Shown: one piece after another, positions 1-11,125 of the stretch
Layout: every line of letters starts with the position of its first letter
Position numbering within the stretch: position 1 is the stretch's first letter
Source of the DNA: Theobroma cacao
Taxonomy: Eukaryota; Streptophyta; Magnoliopsida; Malvales; Malvaceae
NCBI RefSeq assembly: GCF_000208745.1
Contig: NC_030859.1
Location: 2,045,367 to 2,109,366, forward strand
Reading direction: 5' to 3'
DNA length: 64,000 bases
The notes under the pieces: generated by a model
What the model was told of the DNA's origin: nothing
The model's input: only the letters and a program-made list of their open reading frames with translations
Database searches by the model: none
Translations under genes and position numbers: made by a program

Positions 1-690
1 ATGAAACGTGTGCGAAGAACCTTCAGCACATTCCTCTCTGTTTTCCAGTCTTTCACTTCTCTTTACCAGAGCAATATATGTTATCATCTGCTCTGTTATA
101 ACTTCAATTTTTCTTCTCTCATAGTTTCCTTACATCTACATCCCTTAGCACTAAACCTGCAAGTTACAAGCAGTTGAAAAAACGAGGGCAAGTAAGAAGC
201 CATACAAAGGAGGATGGTCACCAAATCGGCGGGACCACTTGATTGCAGCTGTCCAAGAGCATTGTTGAACTTTCAAAAAATAAAGTGAAGGAAAATGAAG
301 GAGAGTAAAGAGAATGCTTAAGAGCAGTGAAGTGAAGAAAAAACAGAACAACTTCTTCATTCATATCAGTTTGCTACTTAAAGCTTAAGCACAGGAAACA
401 AAATAGAAACTGACAACTACCCACTAAATGAACTCAATAGGTAACTGATCCATAATTCTAAGTGATAGACCAACATGTTTTTTTTTTTTTTTGAAAAGTA
501 ATAGACTAACATGTGCCAAGTAGGATAACCAACAGTAACTGACTGCAACATAAAAAATAAGACTAAACTTAACTGAGTCTTATGCAGCAGCTGGCTGCTC
601 AGATAAACACTATCAACAATTAAAGAGATGCATTCCAACTTCAACAAGCATTTACTTCATATGGATCTAATTCTCTTTATTTTTGCTCTG
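1..690. other. Left edge, no recognised gene
   Basis: I see no recognisable protein or RNA gene here. Short open frames occur on both strands but resemble no family I know. A poly-T run at 479-493 is followed by TTGAAAAGT, a motif that recurs elsewhere in this window. A gene truncated by the window edge cannot be excluded. Confidence 0.4.
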
Positions 691-737
691 TCATGTTGCA
701 GTACTATAAGCACTCGGTGGGTTAGTATGAGATCGAC

Positions 738-1500
738 TTGTTGTCTGTGGTTCATTCACTTATATTATCTATGAGTGAGACGGACCTACACTTTGTGAAG
801 TCGGGTTCATGTAATGCTAGCTGCATCGGGTTTTCTCTGGTAAAGCTATTGAGACTTTCTGGCTATGATGCTGCTGTGTGTGCATCAAGGGGGCAAGGTA
901 GTGGCAAAGTTCCTGGAGGTATGCCATAGAGCATTTTGTCTTTTTGCTGGATCATTTAGCAGTAGATGTTGAGCTTAATTTGAGCTTATCCTTTCTAGAT
1001 GCCTTGAATTCTATATTTGAAATTTGAACGTGTACTATTAATGTTCCTTCCATCTCTCACACACGCTCTCTTTCTCTGGGTATGTTTGTGTGCTTGCATG
1101 TCAATGGGTTGCGCCGTTGTGGAGAATCTTTGTTCTGCTGCATCTGATCTGTTATCTATGTTGCATGTCTTTGAGAGTTCAAACCTACCATTCATGATGA
1201 AAATCAACTTCCCCTCAACAGTTCTATTAAGGCAGTAAAAGTAAGGCGAAATTTTGCATGTCATTTTGTAGGTTTTGTCCCTCAACTGTTTTTGATTTAC
1301 TCATAAATCAGTGAAACTACAGTAATTTTGAAAAAACCATTTGTGACGTATATGCAGGTGATCACGAGTATATCGATGTGATCAATTACGACAAGGGAAG
1401 TTCTGAGCGTTTGATTATTGATATTGACTTCCGAAGCCACTTTGAGATAGCTAGAGCAGTTGATTCTTATGATAGAATATTGAATTCACTTCCGGTTGTT
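738..1500 (+). pseudogene. DUF506 (PDDEXK-like) pseudogene, unit 1
   Basis: This is the remnant of a plant DUF506 protein, a family related to the PD-(D/E)XK nuclease fold and of unclear function. Exon 1 (to 918) encodes a Cys-containing stretch with GYDAAVCASR and ends KVPGG. The donor GT at 919 and the acceptor AG at 1356-1357 give a clean join to exon 2 (from 1358), which carries the family hallmarks EYIDVI and RLIIDIDFRSHFEIAR. The frame is lost at about 1500, just after LNSLPVV, where unrelated repeat DNA begins. The distal part seen in units 2 and 3 (VYVGSLTRLKQWL and MPFPPWRSLAYLQAKW) is therefore missing. The family's usual Trp after CASR is Gly here. The true start is uncertain. A truncated, non-functional copy is the best call. 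Confidence 0.8.
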
Positions 1501-1502
1501 AA

Positions 1503-1747
1503 TTTGATTGGATAAAATCCACAATTACCTTTATACCATTTTGGCATAGAGGTGTGTTTCCAATTTCCTATGCTCTCGAGATGAAGATCACATTGAGGCC
1601 ACCCATCTTGGTGGAGCATTGCAGTCTCCACAGACTCCCTCCCTTGAGTACTTAAGAATTTCATGGGATCGAACTAGTGACCTTATAAACATAAGATTAA
1701 CTTTGGTACCATTTTAATTAAAAAACTAGTTATATAATATATATATA
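1503..1747. repeat. Dispersed repeat, single copy (family R)
   Basis: This is non-coding repeat DNA that matches 8971-9087 and 9400-9660. Shared landmarks are GGATAAAATCC near the start, ATCATTTTGGCA, CATGGGATCGAAC, and CCATTTTAATTAAAAA near the end. It begins exactly where the DUF506 frame breaks, so it marks the truncation point. The type of element is unknown; I saw no clear terminal inverted repeat. Confidence 0.6.
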
Positions 1748-2479
1748 TGTTGAAAAATAATGTATTTTATAAGGTTCAAACATTTTATATTGTCAAAATA
1801 TATAAAAGGTGAATGTCTTATATTGAAAAACCAACTATGGGCTTGTTGCAAGCAAGGAAAACAGAGTGAGCTCGCATGCACACAAGATTGGGTTAAATAA
1901 TTAAAAACTTCAGATTTTCCCCCCTGTGCGCGAGTATACACGTGGGTTGTGTCCAAGTGACTTTTTGTACTTTGACCTTATTTTTTTTTGAACTTTTTCA
2001 GCATTTGATTAAATCAAAGTTTACCTGATTCTCCTGGTTTTCCTCAACGTTTATCTTGGTTTTGCTCCAATATCTACCTGACTTGGTATAAATGCTGATT
2101 AGGCTTTCCTCAACTCCCTGATCTGGTGCAACGTTCACTTCACTCCATGCCTATAAATACAGCCTCACACCCTCACTCACAACACACACCAAAGCTTTTC
2201 TTCTCTAAAGCTTTCTCCCTCTGCCTCTTCTCTTCTCTTTAGCTTCTCTACTGGGTTTTCTGCTTTTTCTTTTTGCTGTTCCTGTCATTCCTTAATAGTT
2301 TGTGCAAACTATAAGGAAGAGTCTGTTGAATCTTGGAGGATAACCGCTACAGTCCTTTTGCATCAAGTTTTATACTCCGAAGGGGCGGAAATTATCCTTA
2401 AGGACAGTGATACCACGCCTCAGACCAATTACTGTTTTTACTATTTTTATATTCCTTTATTTATAATATTCGTTCAACA
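1748..2479 (+). mobile_element. Solo LTR of the copia family found at 55-61 kb
   Basis: The 732-bp segment begins TGTTGAAAAA and ends TTCAACA, and it is the reverse complement, in family terms, of the LTRs at 55434-56322 and 60857-61604. It includes the internal promoter CTATAAATAC at 2151-2160 and a conserved stretch ending CCACGCCTCAGACC. No gag-pol follows, so it is a solo LTR, probably left by recombination between LTRs. The target duplication cannot be read because the site lies in a TA repeat. The equivalent place in unit 2 (around 9660-9680) lacks the LTR and represents the empty site. Confidence 0.85.
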
Positions 2480-3269
2480 TATATATATATATTAGAAAGA
2501 ACAGGTACACGAATTTCTTTCTCTATTGTTATGTCCTTCTACACCAATCTGCATGCCATTCAAGAGATACGAAGATGCCCCCCATATGGCAATGGGATTG
2601 AACAGCTTAACTTTTGCATTTCCAACAATTTGATTAATATTCATATTAATTTCTTTCCTCCATAATTCTCTTTGTCTAAAATTTTAAGACTCTATTTGCT
2701 TGATATTTTTATTATTTGATTTTCAGAACTTTGTTTTTATTCTTAGATTTCACCCAATAAGCTATATGATGAAGCCTATTCCCATAAATTCTAAGACCCA
2801 ACGCATAGTTACTGAGGTATTGCCGATTATCTGCACATAATCTTGGATGTAGAATTCACTTTGAATGCAAAGACACCTTGCCAGGAAAGATGTATAAACC
2901 TCAATCAATGTGAGACCAATATTTAGATATATCACCCGTAGTTAATAATAGAGTCATAAGTAAAAGATGCTCTATGACACTTGGGATATTAAAGCTAAAA
3001 ATAGGGTTCGTTAATTTTATTTACACCTATTATTCCAAGGCACAGTATGTGTTTTACACAGCCAAAGTAAACAACAATGGTACAAGAGAGTAATCTAGCT
3101 CTAGATGTGCATCAACAACTCCTCCAATCATCATCACCTGCTTCCGAACGAACCCTACAAAACTTTAACCCACAGATTAATTAGGCATAAAGATAAAAAA
3201 ACAAGCATAAAAAAGGAGAGATGAATGCTCTTTTGTGAATCCATGGTTTCACCTTTTCCCATCATTTGA
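2480..3269. other. Non-coding part of tandem unit 1
   Basis: This stretch aligns by eye with 9675-10440 (unit 2) and 18415-19063 (unit 3). A shared landmark is GATGATGAAGCCTATTC. It lies downstream of the MBD-like gene, so its right end should hold that gene's 3' UTR. No gene was recognised. Confidence 0.6.
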
Positions 3270-3877
3270 TCACTGAACGAGCATCAGGCCACAAACAGCC
3301 CATAAATGTTGGATTTCGCGTTTGGTGCTGTACTGACGCCCCGATGGATCATAGTAATACTGCAACCATCAAACGAATTATGCTACTATCACTAAACCAA
3401 ATATTCATATATTCTATTGATTTTTAATTAGTTGATATGATTATATCTAAATATACTTGCTGCACAAAACAGTGTATCAGATATATCAGAGACAAAAGGA
3501 CTTGAAAACACACAATATTAAGGATTAATCAGATATATTAATAACGAAAAGGATATTGGCAATGGAAACCATAGTTCAAAATGAAGAGAGAGATGTATGT
3601 ACATATTGTACGTATGATAATGAGTTTTTACCCTATAGAGCCTGCCAGTACGCATGCGGCGCTCTTCAGCGACCCAACCAGGCAGCAGCCAGCCATAGCC
3701 ACGATCGGATTGATCACGGTAAGTGACGGTGCTCCCTGGTTTCCTCCTATGGCAGTTCTGATGAGGACGTTCTCTTATATTACGCAAGGTGGCCAGCGTC
3801 AGCGGAGACCACTGCCTGGCATAGTTGGCGCTGCTTGAGCTTGACGCGCGTCTTGGTCTCCCCCTAGCCCTAGCCAT
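3270..3877 (-). CDS. AT-hook/MBD-like mini-protein, copy 1 (111 aa)
   Basis: This is a two-exon gene: exon 1 is 3632-3877 (82 codons) and exon 2 is 3270-3359 (29 codons plus TGA). The donor AGG|GTAAAA and acceptor GCAG|TATTAC keep the frame. The N-terminus ARGRPRR contains the RGRP core of an AT-hook, followed by a Ser run. The C-terminal half, GWLLPGW...RMRTGRLYR joined to YYYDPSGRQYSTKRE, has the order of a methyl-CpG-binding domain: PGW, basic strand, YYxDP turn, then GRxY-x-TKxE. Plant MBD proteins usually show FRSK where this has YSTK, so one DNA-contact Arg appears replaced. The loop before YYYDP is shorter than usual. A nuclear DNA-binding role is inferred. A TATA box lies at 3952-3961. 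Two paralogues lie at 10441-11039 and 19064-19662. Calling it MBD rests on motif reading only. Confidence 0.7.
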
Positions 3878-3951
3878 GACTGAAAGAAATTGAAAGCTTA
3901 ATGCTATAGTTTTTGTTTCATGTGGTTGTTTTTTCCACCTCGTTCATTGCA

Positions 3952-3961
3952 CTATATATAG
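3952..3961 (-). promoter_or_regulatory. TATA box of MBD-like copy 1
   Basis: CTATATATAG on the minus strand lies about 75 bp upstream of the ATG at 3877. The same box at the same distance is present before the two paralogues, which supports the chosen start codons. Confidence 0.6.
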
Positions 3962-6283
3962 GCACTATGGGGATGCTATATTTTGTAATATTTCAGATTA
4001 GTCCCTGGAGTATTTAAATTCTAATTTATAGAATTATTTGAATTATGTATATAGCAATTGATTGAGCAAGTCTTTTTTTTTGTTTGTTAAATAGTCAAGA
4101 TGTTTTAGAAGTTTGTATAGGGTTAATATGGCGGGTTAATATAGGGTTAAAATGAACATGCATATGAAATGCGAATGAAAAAATGTACGTTGCATGAAAA
4201 TATATATAGTATTTGTTAGCTGACTTGCTTTGTCGACACGTGTTTTTGACGTTAGGGTTTTGTCTCTAACATCAACAAAAAAAATGAAATCATATAATTA
4301 GTATTAATTAAATCTGACCATGAGCTAACTTTTAAGTAATTGATTGGTTTTAATCTTTATTTGTTTCATTTTTCTTTTTAAAGGTATATAAAAGTGAAGA
4401 TTTTGTACATTCAAATTTCAAGGGTTAATTAATTGAATAACTTATTTACAATTGTTTTTTTTTTCAATTTTTAAATGTTCTTTTGTCATTGTACAGATTA
4501 ATCCAAATAAGCGTAATATATATATTAGTTATAAAGCAGAAACAATAAAACAAAACTTACTATTTTGGAAGTAACTTAAGAATAAGTGAAGAGACTATAC
4601 GCTAACCGTTATGTTTTCCTTTGATGGATATGTAAAGTTTAAGCATTACGTCACCCAACATAAAAAAATGATAATTGAAACTACATATAAAATGTGTTAT
4701 TGAAAAAGTTTGATTTTTCCAAATTAAGAACATTCTAAAATCTTAACAAAGTCAGAGAAAAAATTTGTTCTTTATATATAGTATCTAATAACCAAAAGTT
4801 AAGACATGGCATAAGGATTTAAGAAGAGGGAATTAAGAGGAGAGGGTCCTAGAAAAGAAAAAACACTTCAAAATCTTGGATTTCAATAACAATATCCATT
4901 ATTCGAAGGATGGTATTGCAATTAACCAAGAAGTTGTGGTTGTTGCGCAAATAGAGAAACGTTAATAGTGCTATACATGCAAAAAAAAAAAAAAAATCCA
5001 AGTGGATTTTCGCTGTCATATATATATATATTATCTAAGATTCCCGAGTCAACGTTTATTGTGTAACTGCTCAATTTGATAAGCAATGGCAGGCTCTTCA
5101 CTGCTGGCTGTTTTACCTTATTTTTCCCATATATACTTACCATATATTCATTATTCAAGGGATACTTACCATATAATTAATTCAGGGAATAACCATTTAA
5201 ATCATTGGATAAACTCAAAACTTTGCATTTATGGTATTTTGAGCTGTTAAAAATTGATTGGTCAGTCATATTTGGCATTTTGCCCTTTTAAAGAAACAAA
5301 AATGAAGGTATCTAATTGACCTCCAAAATAGACCTGGCATTGTATGTATATTTACAAGAATCAGTATAAGGTTTTAAATTGGGTTTTGCCTATTTGTCAC
5401 TTACTTTCTTTTGCACTTTTTTCTTTAATTCTCCATTAATTTTTTTCTTAATCTCTGATTCTGTCAATAAATTAATAATAAAAAAGGAAAAAAAAACAAT
5501 TGCAATGAACGAATTGGGTCAGGTCAGAATTTATGGACTAAACCAATTGTGTCACACAAACAAATTTGAATTGAACATTAAAAAGAAAAACAAATTAACC
5601 AAATATTGAACCGGCAATGTATCATGAGATTTTATTGAACTGCATGTTTGCAAGGTAGTTTGGATTGTACAAAAATATGTTGTAGAGGATAATTGCTCAC
5701 AATTGGTCCACCTTGAAGTTACAATTGTTCATTAGTTTGTACATTTAAGAATAATTGATTCTCCATTATCTTAATTTTGACTAAATTGAAGTAAATTTTT
5801 TAGTTAAAACAAGTTAAGACTTTAAAATCACTAAACAAGTTAAGACTTTGAAATTGTGGGCTAGACGAGATAAATTAGTATGACGCAAATAATTTAACTT
5901 ATTTTCATTAAGAAAGCAAAAGATGTACTAGATCTTATGCATCTGTATTACATACTTTAATTTTTCTTTGAAATTTTATTATTTATATTTTTGGGATCAA
6001 AATGCAAAACTTTGTTTAAATATAGTGAATTTCATAAATGACAAAAGAAAAATAATAACCAAGGTAACAAAAATTATATAAAATCAAATTGTTCTTGATT
6101 TAAAATTAATAAAATCTACACACTTTTTTTTTTAAAAAAAAAACTTAATTTTTCAAATATGATTACATTCAATTACATAGATATAATTCGACCTAAGAAT
6201 CATATAATCAATAATGTACTACTAATTAAGCATGTTCATGATTTAATTACATTGTCTAAAAAGAATTATGAATTTTGACAATG
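3962..6283. other. Non-coding part of tandem unit 1 (upstream of MBD copy 1)
   Basis: This AT-rich sequence aligns by eye with 11126-13430 and 19748-23090. No intact gene was found. The position that holds the RDM1-like gene in unit 3 is reduced here to a junction at 5650-5654 (GCAAG), with no coding sequence left. Short open frames in this stretch are not conserved between units. Confidence 0.55.
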
Positions 6284-6700
6284 TAAGAGGGGAGCTTCTT
6301 AGGAGGGGTCTTGTCAATAGTAATGCAGCTTTATGTGCCATTTGCAATAAAGAAATCAAAACAGTCGACCACCTTCTCTTGCTTTGTTATAACTCATGGA
6401 GAATATGAAACTTCTAGATTGAATCTTGGAATCTTAATTTAGTTCTTCCTAATGATATGAGATCTTTGCTTATTGCTTAGAACGGTGTCATTTCTAAAGA
6501 GGAGAGTTCTCCCATCTGGCGCATGGCCTTCTTCATTATTGTTTGGATCATTTGGCTTTCCAGAAATGAGCTAATCTTCAAAGATCAACCTTTTAACATT
6601 TTCCAAATTTATGAAATTATTAAATTTAGAATTGGTTGGTGGATAAGGGCCAAGTAGCCGCTCGATAATTCTTCTGTCCTTGATCTTGTTCGTGATCTAT
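6284..6700 (+). mobile_element. LINE remnant: zf-RVT region
   Basis: In the plus frame the sequence reads RGELLRRGLV, then ALCAICNKEIKTVDHLLLLC, then after several stops WRMAFFIIVWIIWLSRNE and FKDQPFNIF. C-x2-C...H-x4-C followed by W-x2-WLxRNE is the zinc-binding region C-terminal to the reverse transcriptase of plant LINEs. In-frame stops near 6410, 6418 and 6477 show it is dead. Unit 2 lacks it at the matching place (after 13434), so it inserted in, or was lost from, one unit after duplication. Confidence 0.75.
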
Positions 6701-7076
6701 ATATAATTTTTTAGGACTGTAAATCCTAAGGTTTTGACATCAAATATTAGACTTTATTATAATGAATTTACCCTAAGTTAAGATCTATCATAGTTGAAAT
6801 TTAAAATACAAAAATATATATGATTTTTTATTCATTTGAGCATTTAGCTTATTAGTTCGTATATGATCTCCTGTCTAAATAACAGGGTTTGAATTTTTCT
6901 TTCTCTAATTAAAATATATGTATATGATTTTTTATACATAATTTCTCTAATTTTTTGTTTTTTTCTTAACCAATCAAATAGTTTTGGTAGGATCAGAAAT
7001 TAGTTACAGAAGGATTGGCCTTGAAGGCCCTGGTACAAGCAACAGTGCAAAAAATAACTTGTTGCCGCAGAAAATC
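6701..7076. other. Non-coding AT-rich stretch
   Basis: The first part continues the unit sequence (compare 13500-13620 and 23140-23240). I see no gene or clear element. Confidence 0.4.
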
Positions 7077-7092
7077 AAATTGGAAAATACTT

Positions 7093-7760
7093 TCCTTTTT
7101 TGAAAGGCAGAATAAAGTTCATTTCATAAAAGATTTACAAAAGACTACCACGTAAGTTAGTGAGGTGGCTCCTTACTGCTTACAAAAATCCAGTAGGCTG
7201 CAGCAAAAGAAAGGGTCAGGAGACAAGCCACTGGTTGCCTATGAGATCCAACCCAATCTGGAAACCAACGAAGAACCTCCAGCAACATAATCCCCACCAC
7301 AGCATACATTTTGGGACCTCAACAATGACCACAACTTAGACAAACAATGGTAGAAGTTCCACAAACATAAAAAACAAGAACAGAAAATTAATGCAACCTG
7401 GGAAAATAATTTAGAAGAGCTTACTCTGTATCAATTGCCAACCCATGTTCTATATCATCACTGGTCTCCAGCAGATCAGAGGCCCTTCAAATTGCCCCTT
7501 TAGCCAAATTGTCAACCGCTCTATTTCCTGCCCTTAGCGTATGCCAGATTTTCCAATCACCAATCATCTTCTTCAAGCTCTCAATGTGTAAAATCCATTT
7601 TCCAAGTTTCCACGGGACGTCATTTGGATTTTTGATCCACTTCACGGCATTAAGAGAATCACTCTTACAGACGAGTAAAAAATTTCCAACCCAAACCGAG
7701 AAGGCAAAGATAATGAAAGCTTCCCGAATTGCAAGAAGTTCTGCAAGACTTGAGTCCCCA
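7093..7760 (-). mobile_element. 5'-truncated LINE (RNase H end) with 16-bp target duplication
   Basis: The insert is flanked by direct repeats AAATTGGAAAATACTT at 7077-7092 and 7761-7776. On the minus strand it encodes the end of a plant LINE RNase H-like domain: LAELLAIREA, CKSDSLNAVKWI and AGNRAVDNLAKGAI, followed by a stop. The T-rich left edge (TTTCCTTTTTT) is the remnant of the poly-A tail in minus orientation. The fourth-unit stub at about 23626-23645 shows the uninterrupted sequence GAAAATACTTGATCGTG, an empty site. Together these show target-primed retrotransposition of a 5'-truncated copy. Confidence 0.85.
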
Positions 7761-7776
7761 AAATTGGAAAATACTT

Positions 7777-8011
7777 GATCGTGTCAAACTCAAATTGGAA
7801 ATTGGAATCATATAAGCAAAAATGCTAGTAAAATTGCATCAGCCTTGGCACACGTCTTCTCCCATGGATAATGCCATTTGGGTTCTTAATTCTGAACTAT
7901 ATAATTGGAATTACAATAAGACAGCATATCAAATATTCTCTAATGAACAAAATCTAATATGGGTTTTAACAACATTGCAAAGAATTCATGATAACCAAGT
8001 AATATATGCTG
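7777..8011. repeat. Head of tandem unit 2
   Basis: This segment is nearly identical to 23636-23893. Shared landmarks are GTGTCAAACTCAAATTGG, GCATCAGCCTTGGCACAC and GATAACCAAGTAATAT. It leads directly into the DUF506 pseudogene of unit 2, while the copy at 23.9 kb stops at the same point and runs into other sequence. No gene was recognised. Confidence 0.65.
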
Positions 8012-8495
8012 GTGATCACGACTATATCGATGTGATCAATTACAACAAGGGAGGGAGGTTCTGAGCGTTTGATTGTTGATATTGACTTCCGAAGCCACTT
8101 TGAGATAGCTAGAGGAGTTGATTGTTATGATAGAATATTGAATTCACTTCCGGTTGTTTACGTGGGCTCATTGACTAGGTTGAAACAATGGCTTCAGCTC
8201 ATGGTTGACGCTGCTGGGTCGTCTCTTAAGCAAAACTCAATGCCTTTTCCTCCATGGAGATCTCTGGCTTATTTGCAAGCAAAGTGGCAGCGCCCTACCA
8301 GAGACAATCTACTCCCAGTGAACATGATCTTGAAGACAATGTTACTTCTGACAATAAACAGTGCAACGGGCATTTAAGGGGGCTGCACTCTTCACTTCAA
8401 TCCGAATTAGAAGCAGAGCAACTATTGAAGCCCATGACTAATGATAGTCACTGGAGATTTAAACTTTGGATTACAAATTATACAAAGAATGACTA
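8012..8495 (+). pseudogene. DUF506 (PDDEXK-like) pseudogene, unit 2
   Basis: Only the second exon and tail survive; exon 1 is absent. DYIDVINYNKG is followed by a 4-bp insertion (GGGAGGGAGG against GGGAAG in the sister copies) that shifts the frame before SERLIVDIDFRSHFEIAR. The remainder reads SLPVVYVGSLTRLKQWL and MPFPPWRSLAYLQAKW, the typical C-terminal half of the family. A second shift follows at about 8290 (QRPTRDN against APYQRQ). The splice acceptor is TG where the unit 1 copy has AG. It is the longest C-terminal remnant of the three copies, but it cannot make a DUF506 protein. Confidence 0.8.
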
Positions 8496-8970
8496 GAGTA
8501 TTAGCTGCTTTTGTTACTGTACCTGCTGATTCTTCTGTTTCTGTACTTGTGCCATATCATTCAGAAAAGAAGAATCCCCACTCAATGTTTCTGTGATGTG
8601 CAGCCAAAGAAAAATTTCAAGTTTTAATTAAAAGCAGAATATGCCTACTATATATGCTTCTCTATACACAATTGCTTTTTAGGTAATATACCTAGCATTA
8701 TGTGATTAATTAAGCCTTAACCAGCTTGATTAATTAGTGTTTTGTTTGTGTTAATATTCTTTAATATAATTGATATTATCATAAGGCTTTGTTACCAATT
8801 ATAATAATTTCAGTTTAAGCACATCATGTGGAATTCCTCTTTGTTTGAGATAACGATTGAGGGGACTGTAACACTATTCGGAAGAGCAATATTTCATGCT
8901 GTGGGGAGAAAGAAATTTACCATCTATATATATATATATATATACATATATATAACTATTTAACCAGAAA
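8496..8970. other. Non-coding, ends in TA microsatellite
   Basis: I see no gene here. The first 90 bp match 18195-18300 downstream of the unit 3 DUF506 remnant. A (TA)n run occupies about 8924-8953. Confidence 0.4.
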
Positions 8971-9665
8971 AATTAATTTGACTGGATAAGATCCAAAATT
9001 ACCTTAATATCATTTTGGCAACAGGTGTGTTTCCAATTTCCTACTATGCTCTTGAAAGGATAATGCATTACAAATGAACCCCATCACNNNNNNNNNNNNN
9101 NNNNNNNNNNNNNNNNNNNNNNNNNNNNNNNNNNNNNNNNNNNNNNNNNNNNNNNNNNNNNNNNNNNNNNNNNNNNNNNNNNNNNNNNNNNNNNNNNNNN
9201 NNNNNNNNNNNNNNNNNNNNNNNNNNNNNNNNNNNNNNNNNNNNNNNNNNNNNNNNNNNNNNNNNNNNNNNNNNNNNNNNNNNNNNNNNNNNNNNNNNNN
9301 NNNNNNNNNNNNNNNNNNNNNNNNNNNNNNNNNNNNNNNNTGCCATTTTAATTTAAAAAACTTTAAATATATATATATATATATACATCATTTTAACTAA
9401 AAATGTTAACTTAATTAGATAAAGTCAATTCAAATTCAGAATTGCCCTTATATCATTTTGGCATCGCCTACTTTGCTTTTGTAAAGAACAATGTATTTCA
9501 AGTGGACCCCATCACATGGAGGTCAACCACCTTCGTAGGGCATTGCGGTCTTCACATAGACTCCCTCTTTTGAGGTTTCAAAAATTTCATGGGATCGAAC
9601 TATTGAACTTATGGATATAAGATCGACTTTGATATCATTTTAATTAAAAAGACTATATATATATC
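8971..9665. repeat. Dispersed repeat, two head-to-tail copies (family R)
   Basis: Two copies of the element at 1503-1747 lie in tandem; their starts at about 8981 and 9413 are about 430 bp apart, including the assembly gap. Shared landmarks are GGATAAGATCC or AGATAAAGTC, ATCATTTTGGCA, GGACCCCATCAC, CATGGGATCGAAC and ATCATTTTAATTAAAAA. The element is non-coding and of unknown origin. Confidence 0.6.
9088..9340. other. Assembly gap (Ns)
   Basis: There are 253 undetermined bases. The gap lies inside the first copy of the tandem repeat, so the missing bases are probably the second half of that copy. Open frames drawn across it have no meaning. Confidence 0.99.
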
Positions 9666-10440
9666 TATTGAAAAAAAATCTTCGAATTTCTTTCCCAGTA
9701 ATTATGTCCTTCCATAGCAATCTACATGCCATTCAAGAGATAAGAAGAAGCTGCCCATATGGAAATGGGGTTGAACTGCTGAACTTTTGCATTTCCAACA
9801 CTTTGATTGAAATACCTATCAATTTCTTTCCTCCATAGTTCTCTTTCTCTAAAATTTTTAAACTCTGTTTGGTTAATATTTTTATTATTTGATTTTCAGA
9901 ACTTTGTTTTTATTCCTTGATTTAATCCAGTAAGCTAGATGATGAAGCCTATTCTCTCCAATTCCAAGACCCATGGTATTGTTACTGAGGTACTGCCGGT
10001 TATCTGCACATAATCTTGGATTTAGAATTCACTTTGGATGCAAAAACGAAGAAACCCTGCCAGGAAAGATGTATAAACCTCAATCAATGTGAGATAAATA
10101 TTTAGATCACTCTTAATTAATAACAGAGTCATAAGTAAAGATGCTCAATGACACTTGGGATTAAAGCTAAAAATAGGTTCATTCATTTTATTTACACCCA
10201 TTCTTCCAAGGTACAATATGTGTTTTACACAGCCAAAGTAAACAACAATGATACAAGAGAGTAATCTAGCTCTAGATGTGTATCAACAACTCCTCCTATC
10301 ATTATCAGCTGCTTCCGAATGAACCCTGCAAAACATTAACCCACAAATTAATTAGACATAAAGATCAGAAAATAAGCAAGAAAAAGGAGACATGAATCTT
10401 CTTTTCTGAATCAATGGTTTCACCTTTTCCCATCATTTGA
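9666..10440. other. Non-coding part of tandem unit 2
   Basis: This stretch aligns with 2495-3269 and 18415-19063 and has no open frame conserved across the three units. It contains the uninterrupted sequence that in unit 1 carries the solo LTR. The right part should hold the 3' UTR of the MBD-like gene. Confidence 0.55.
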
Positions 10441-11039
10441 TCACTCAACGAGAATCAGGCCGCACACTGCCAATCTATACAGGACTTCACGTTTGGTGTT
10501 GTACTGACGTCCCCATCGATCATAATAATACTGCAACCATCAAACAAAGTATGTTGTTATCACTGAACCAAATATTCATATATTTATTAATTTAATCAAT
10601 TGATATGATTATATCTAAAAATATTGCTGCACAAAACAGTTTGTCAGATATGTCAGAGATAAAAAGGATTTGAAAACACACAATATTAAGGGTTAATCAA
10701 ATATATCCATAACGAAAAGGATATTACCAATGGAAACCATAGTTCAAAATGAAGAGAGAGATGTATGTACATATTGTGTGTATGACAGTGAATTTTTACC
10801 GTATAGAGCCTGCCGGTAAGCATGCGGCGCTTCTCCGCGACCCAACCAGGTAGCAGCCAACCATAGCCATGATCGGATTGATCACGGTAAGTGACGGTGC
10901 TACCCGGTTTCCTCCTATGGCGCCTCTGAGGAGGACGTTCTCTTATATTCCGCAAGGTGGCTAGCGTCCGCGGCGACCACTGCCTGGCATGGCTGCTTGA
11001 GCTTGACGTGCGTCTCGGTCTCCCCCTTGCCTTAGCCAT
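10441..11039 (-). CDS. AT-hook/MBD-like mini-protein, copy 2 (109 aa)
   Basis: Exon 1 is 10800-11039 (80 codons) and exon 2 is 10441-10530 (29 codons plus TGA), with donor ACG|GTAAAA and acceptor GCAG|TATTAT. Domain order is as in copy 1: KARGRPRR with the AT-hook-like RGRP core (residues 5-8), a Ser run (12-16), a basic linker RERPPQRRHRRK, then the MBD-like fold GWLLPGW (60-66), EKRRMLTGRLYT, YYYDRWGRQYNTKREVLYRL. The key FRSK Arg of plant MBDs is again replaced (YNTK). It differs from copy 3 at about 12 of 109 residues. The splice sites and frame are intact while the flanking DNA carries many indels, which suggests selection. A DNA or chromatin role is inferred from motifs; binding to methylated DNA is unproven. 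Confidence 0.7.
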
Positions 11040-11119
11040 GACTGCAAGAGATTAAAAGCTTAATGCTATAGTTTTTTTTTTTCCTTTGGTGGTTTTTTTC
11101 CACCTCATTCATTGCACTG

Positions 11120-11125
11120 TATATA
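11120..11125 (-). promoter_or_regulatory. TATA box of MBD-like copy 2
   Basis: TATATA lies about 81 bp upstream of the ATG at 11039, at the same relative place as in copies 1 and 3, within the shared sequence context GCCTATATA on the minus strand. Confidence 0.55.

Noticed and set aside
7509..7778. Plus-strand 89-codon frame
   Set aside because: Antisense of the LINE RNase H fragment, which gives a clear family match on the minus strand.
9068..9400. Open frames across the gap
   Set aside because: They consist of undetermined bases.
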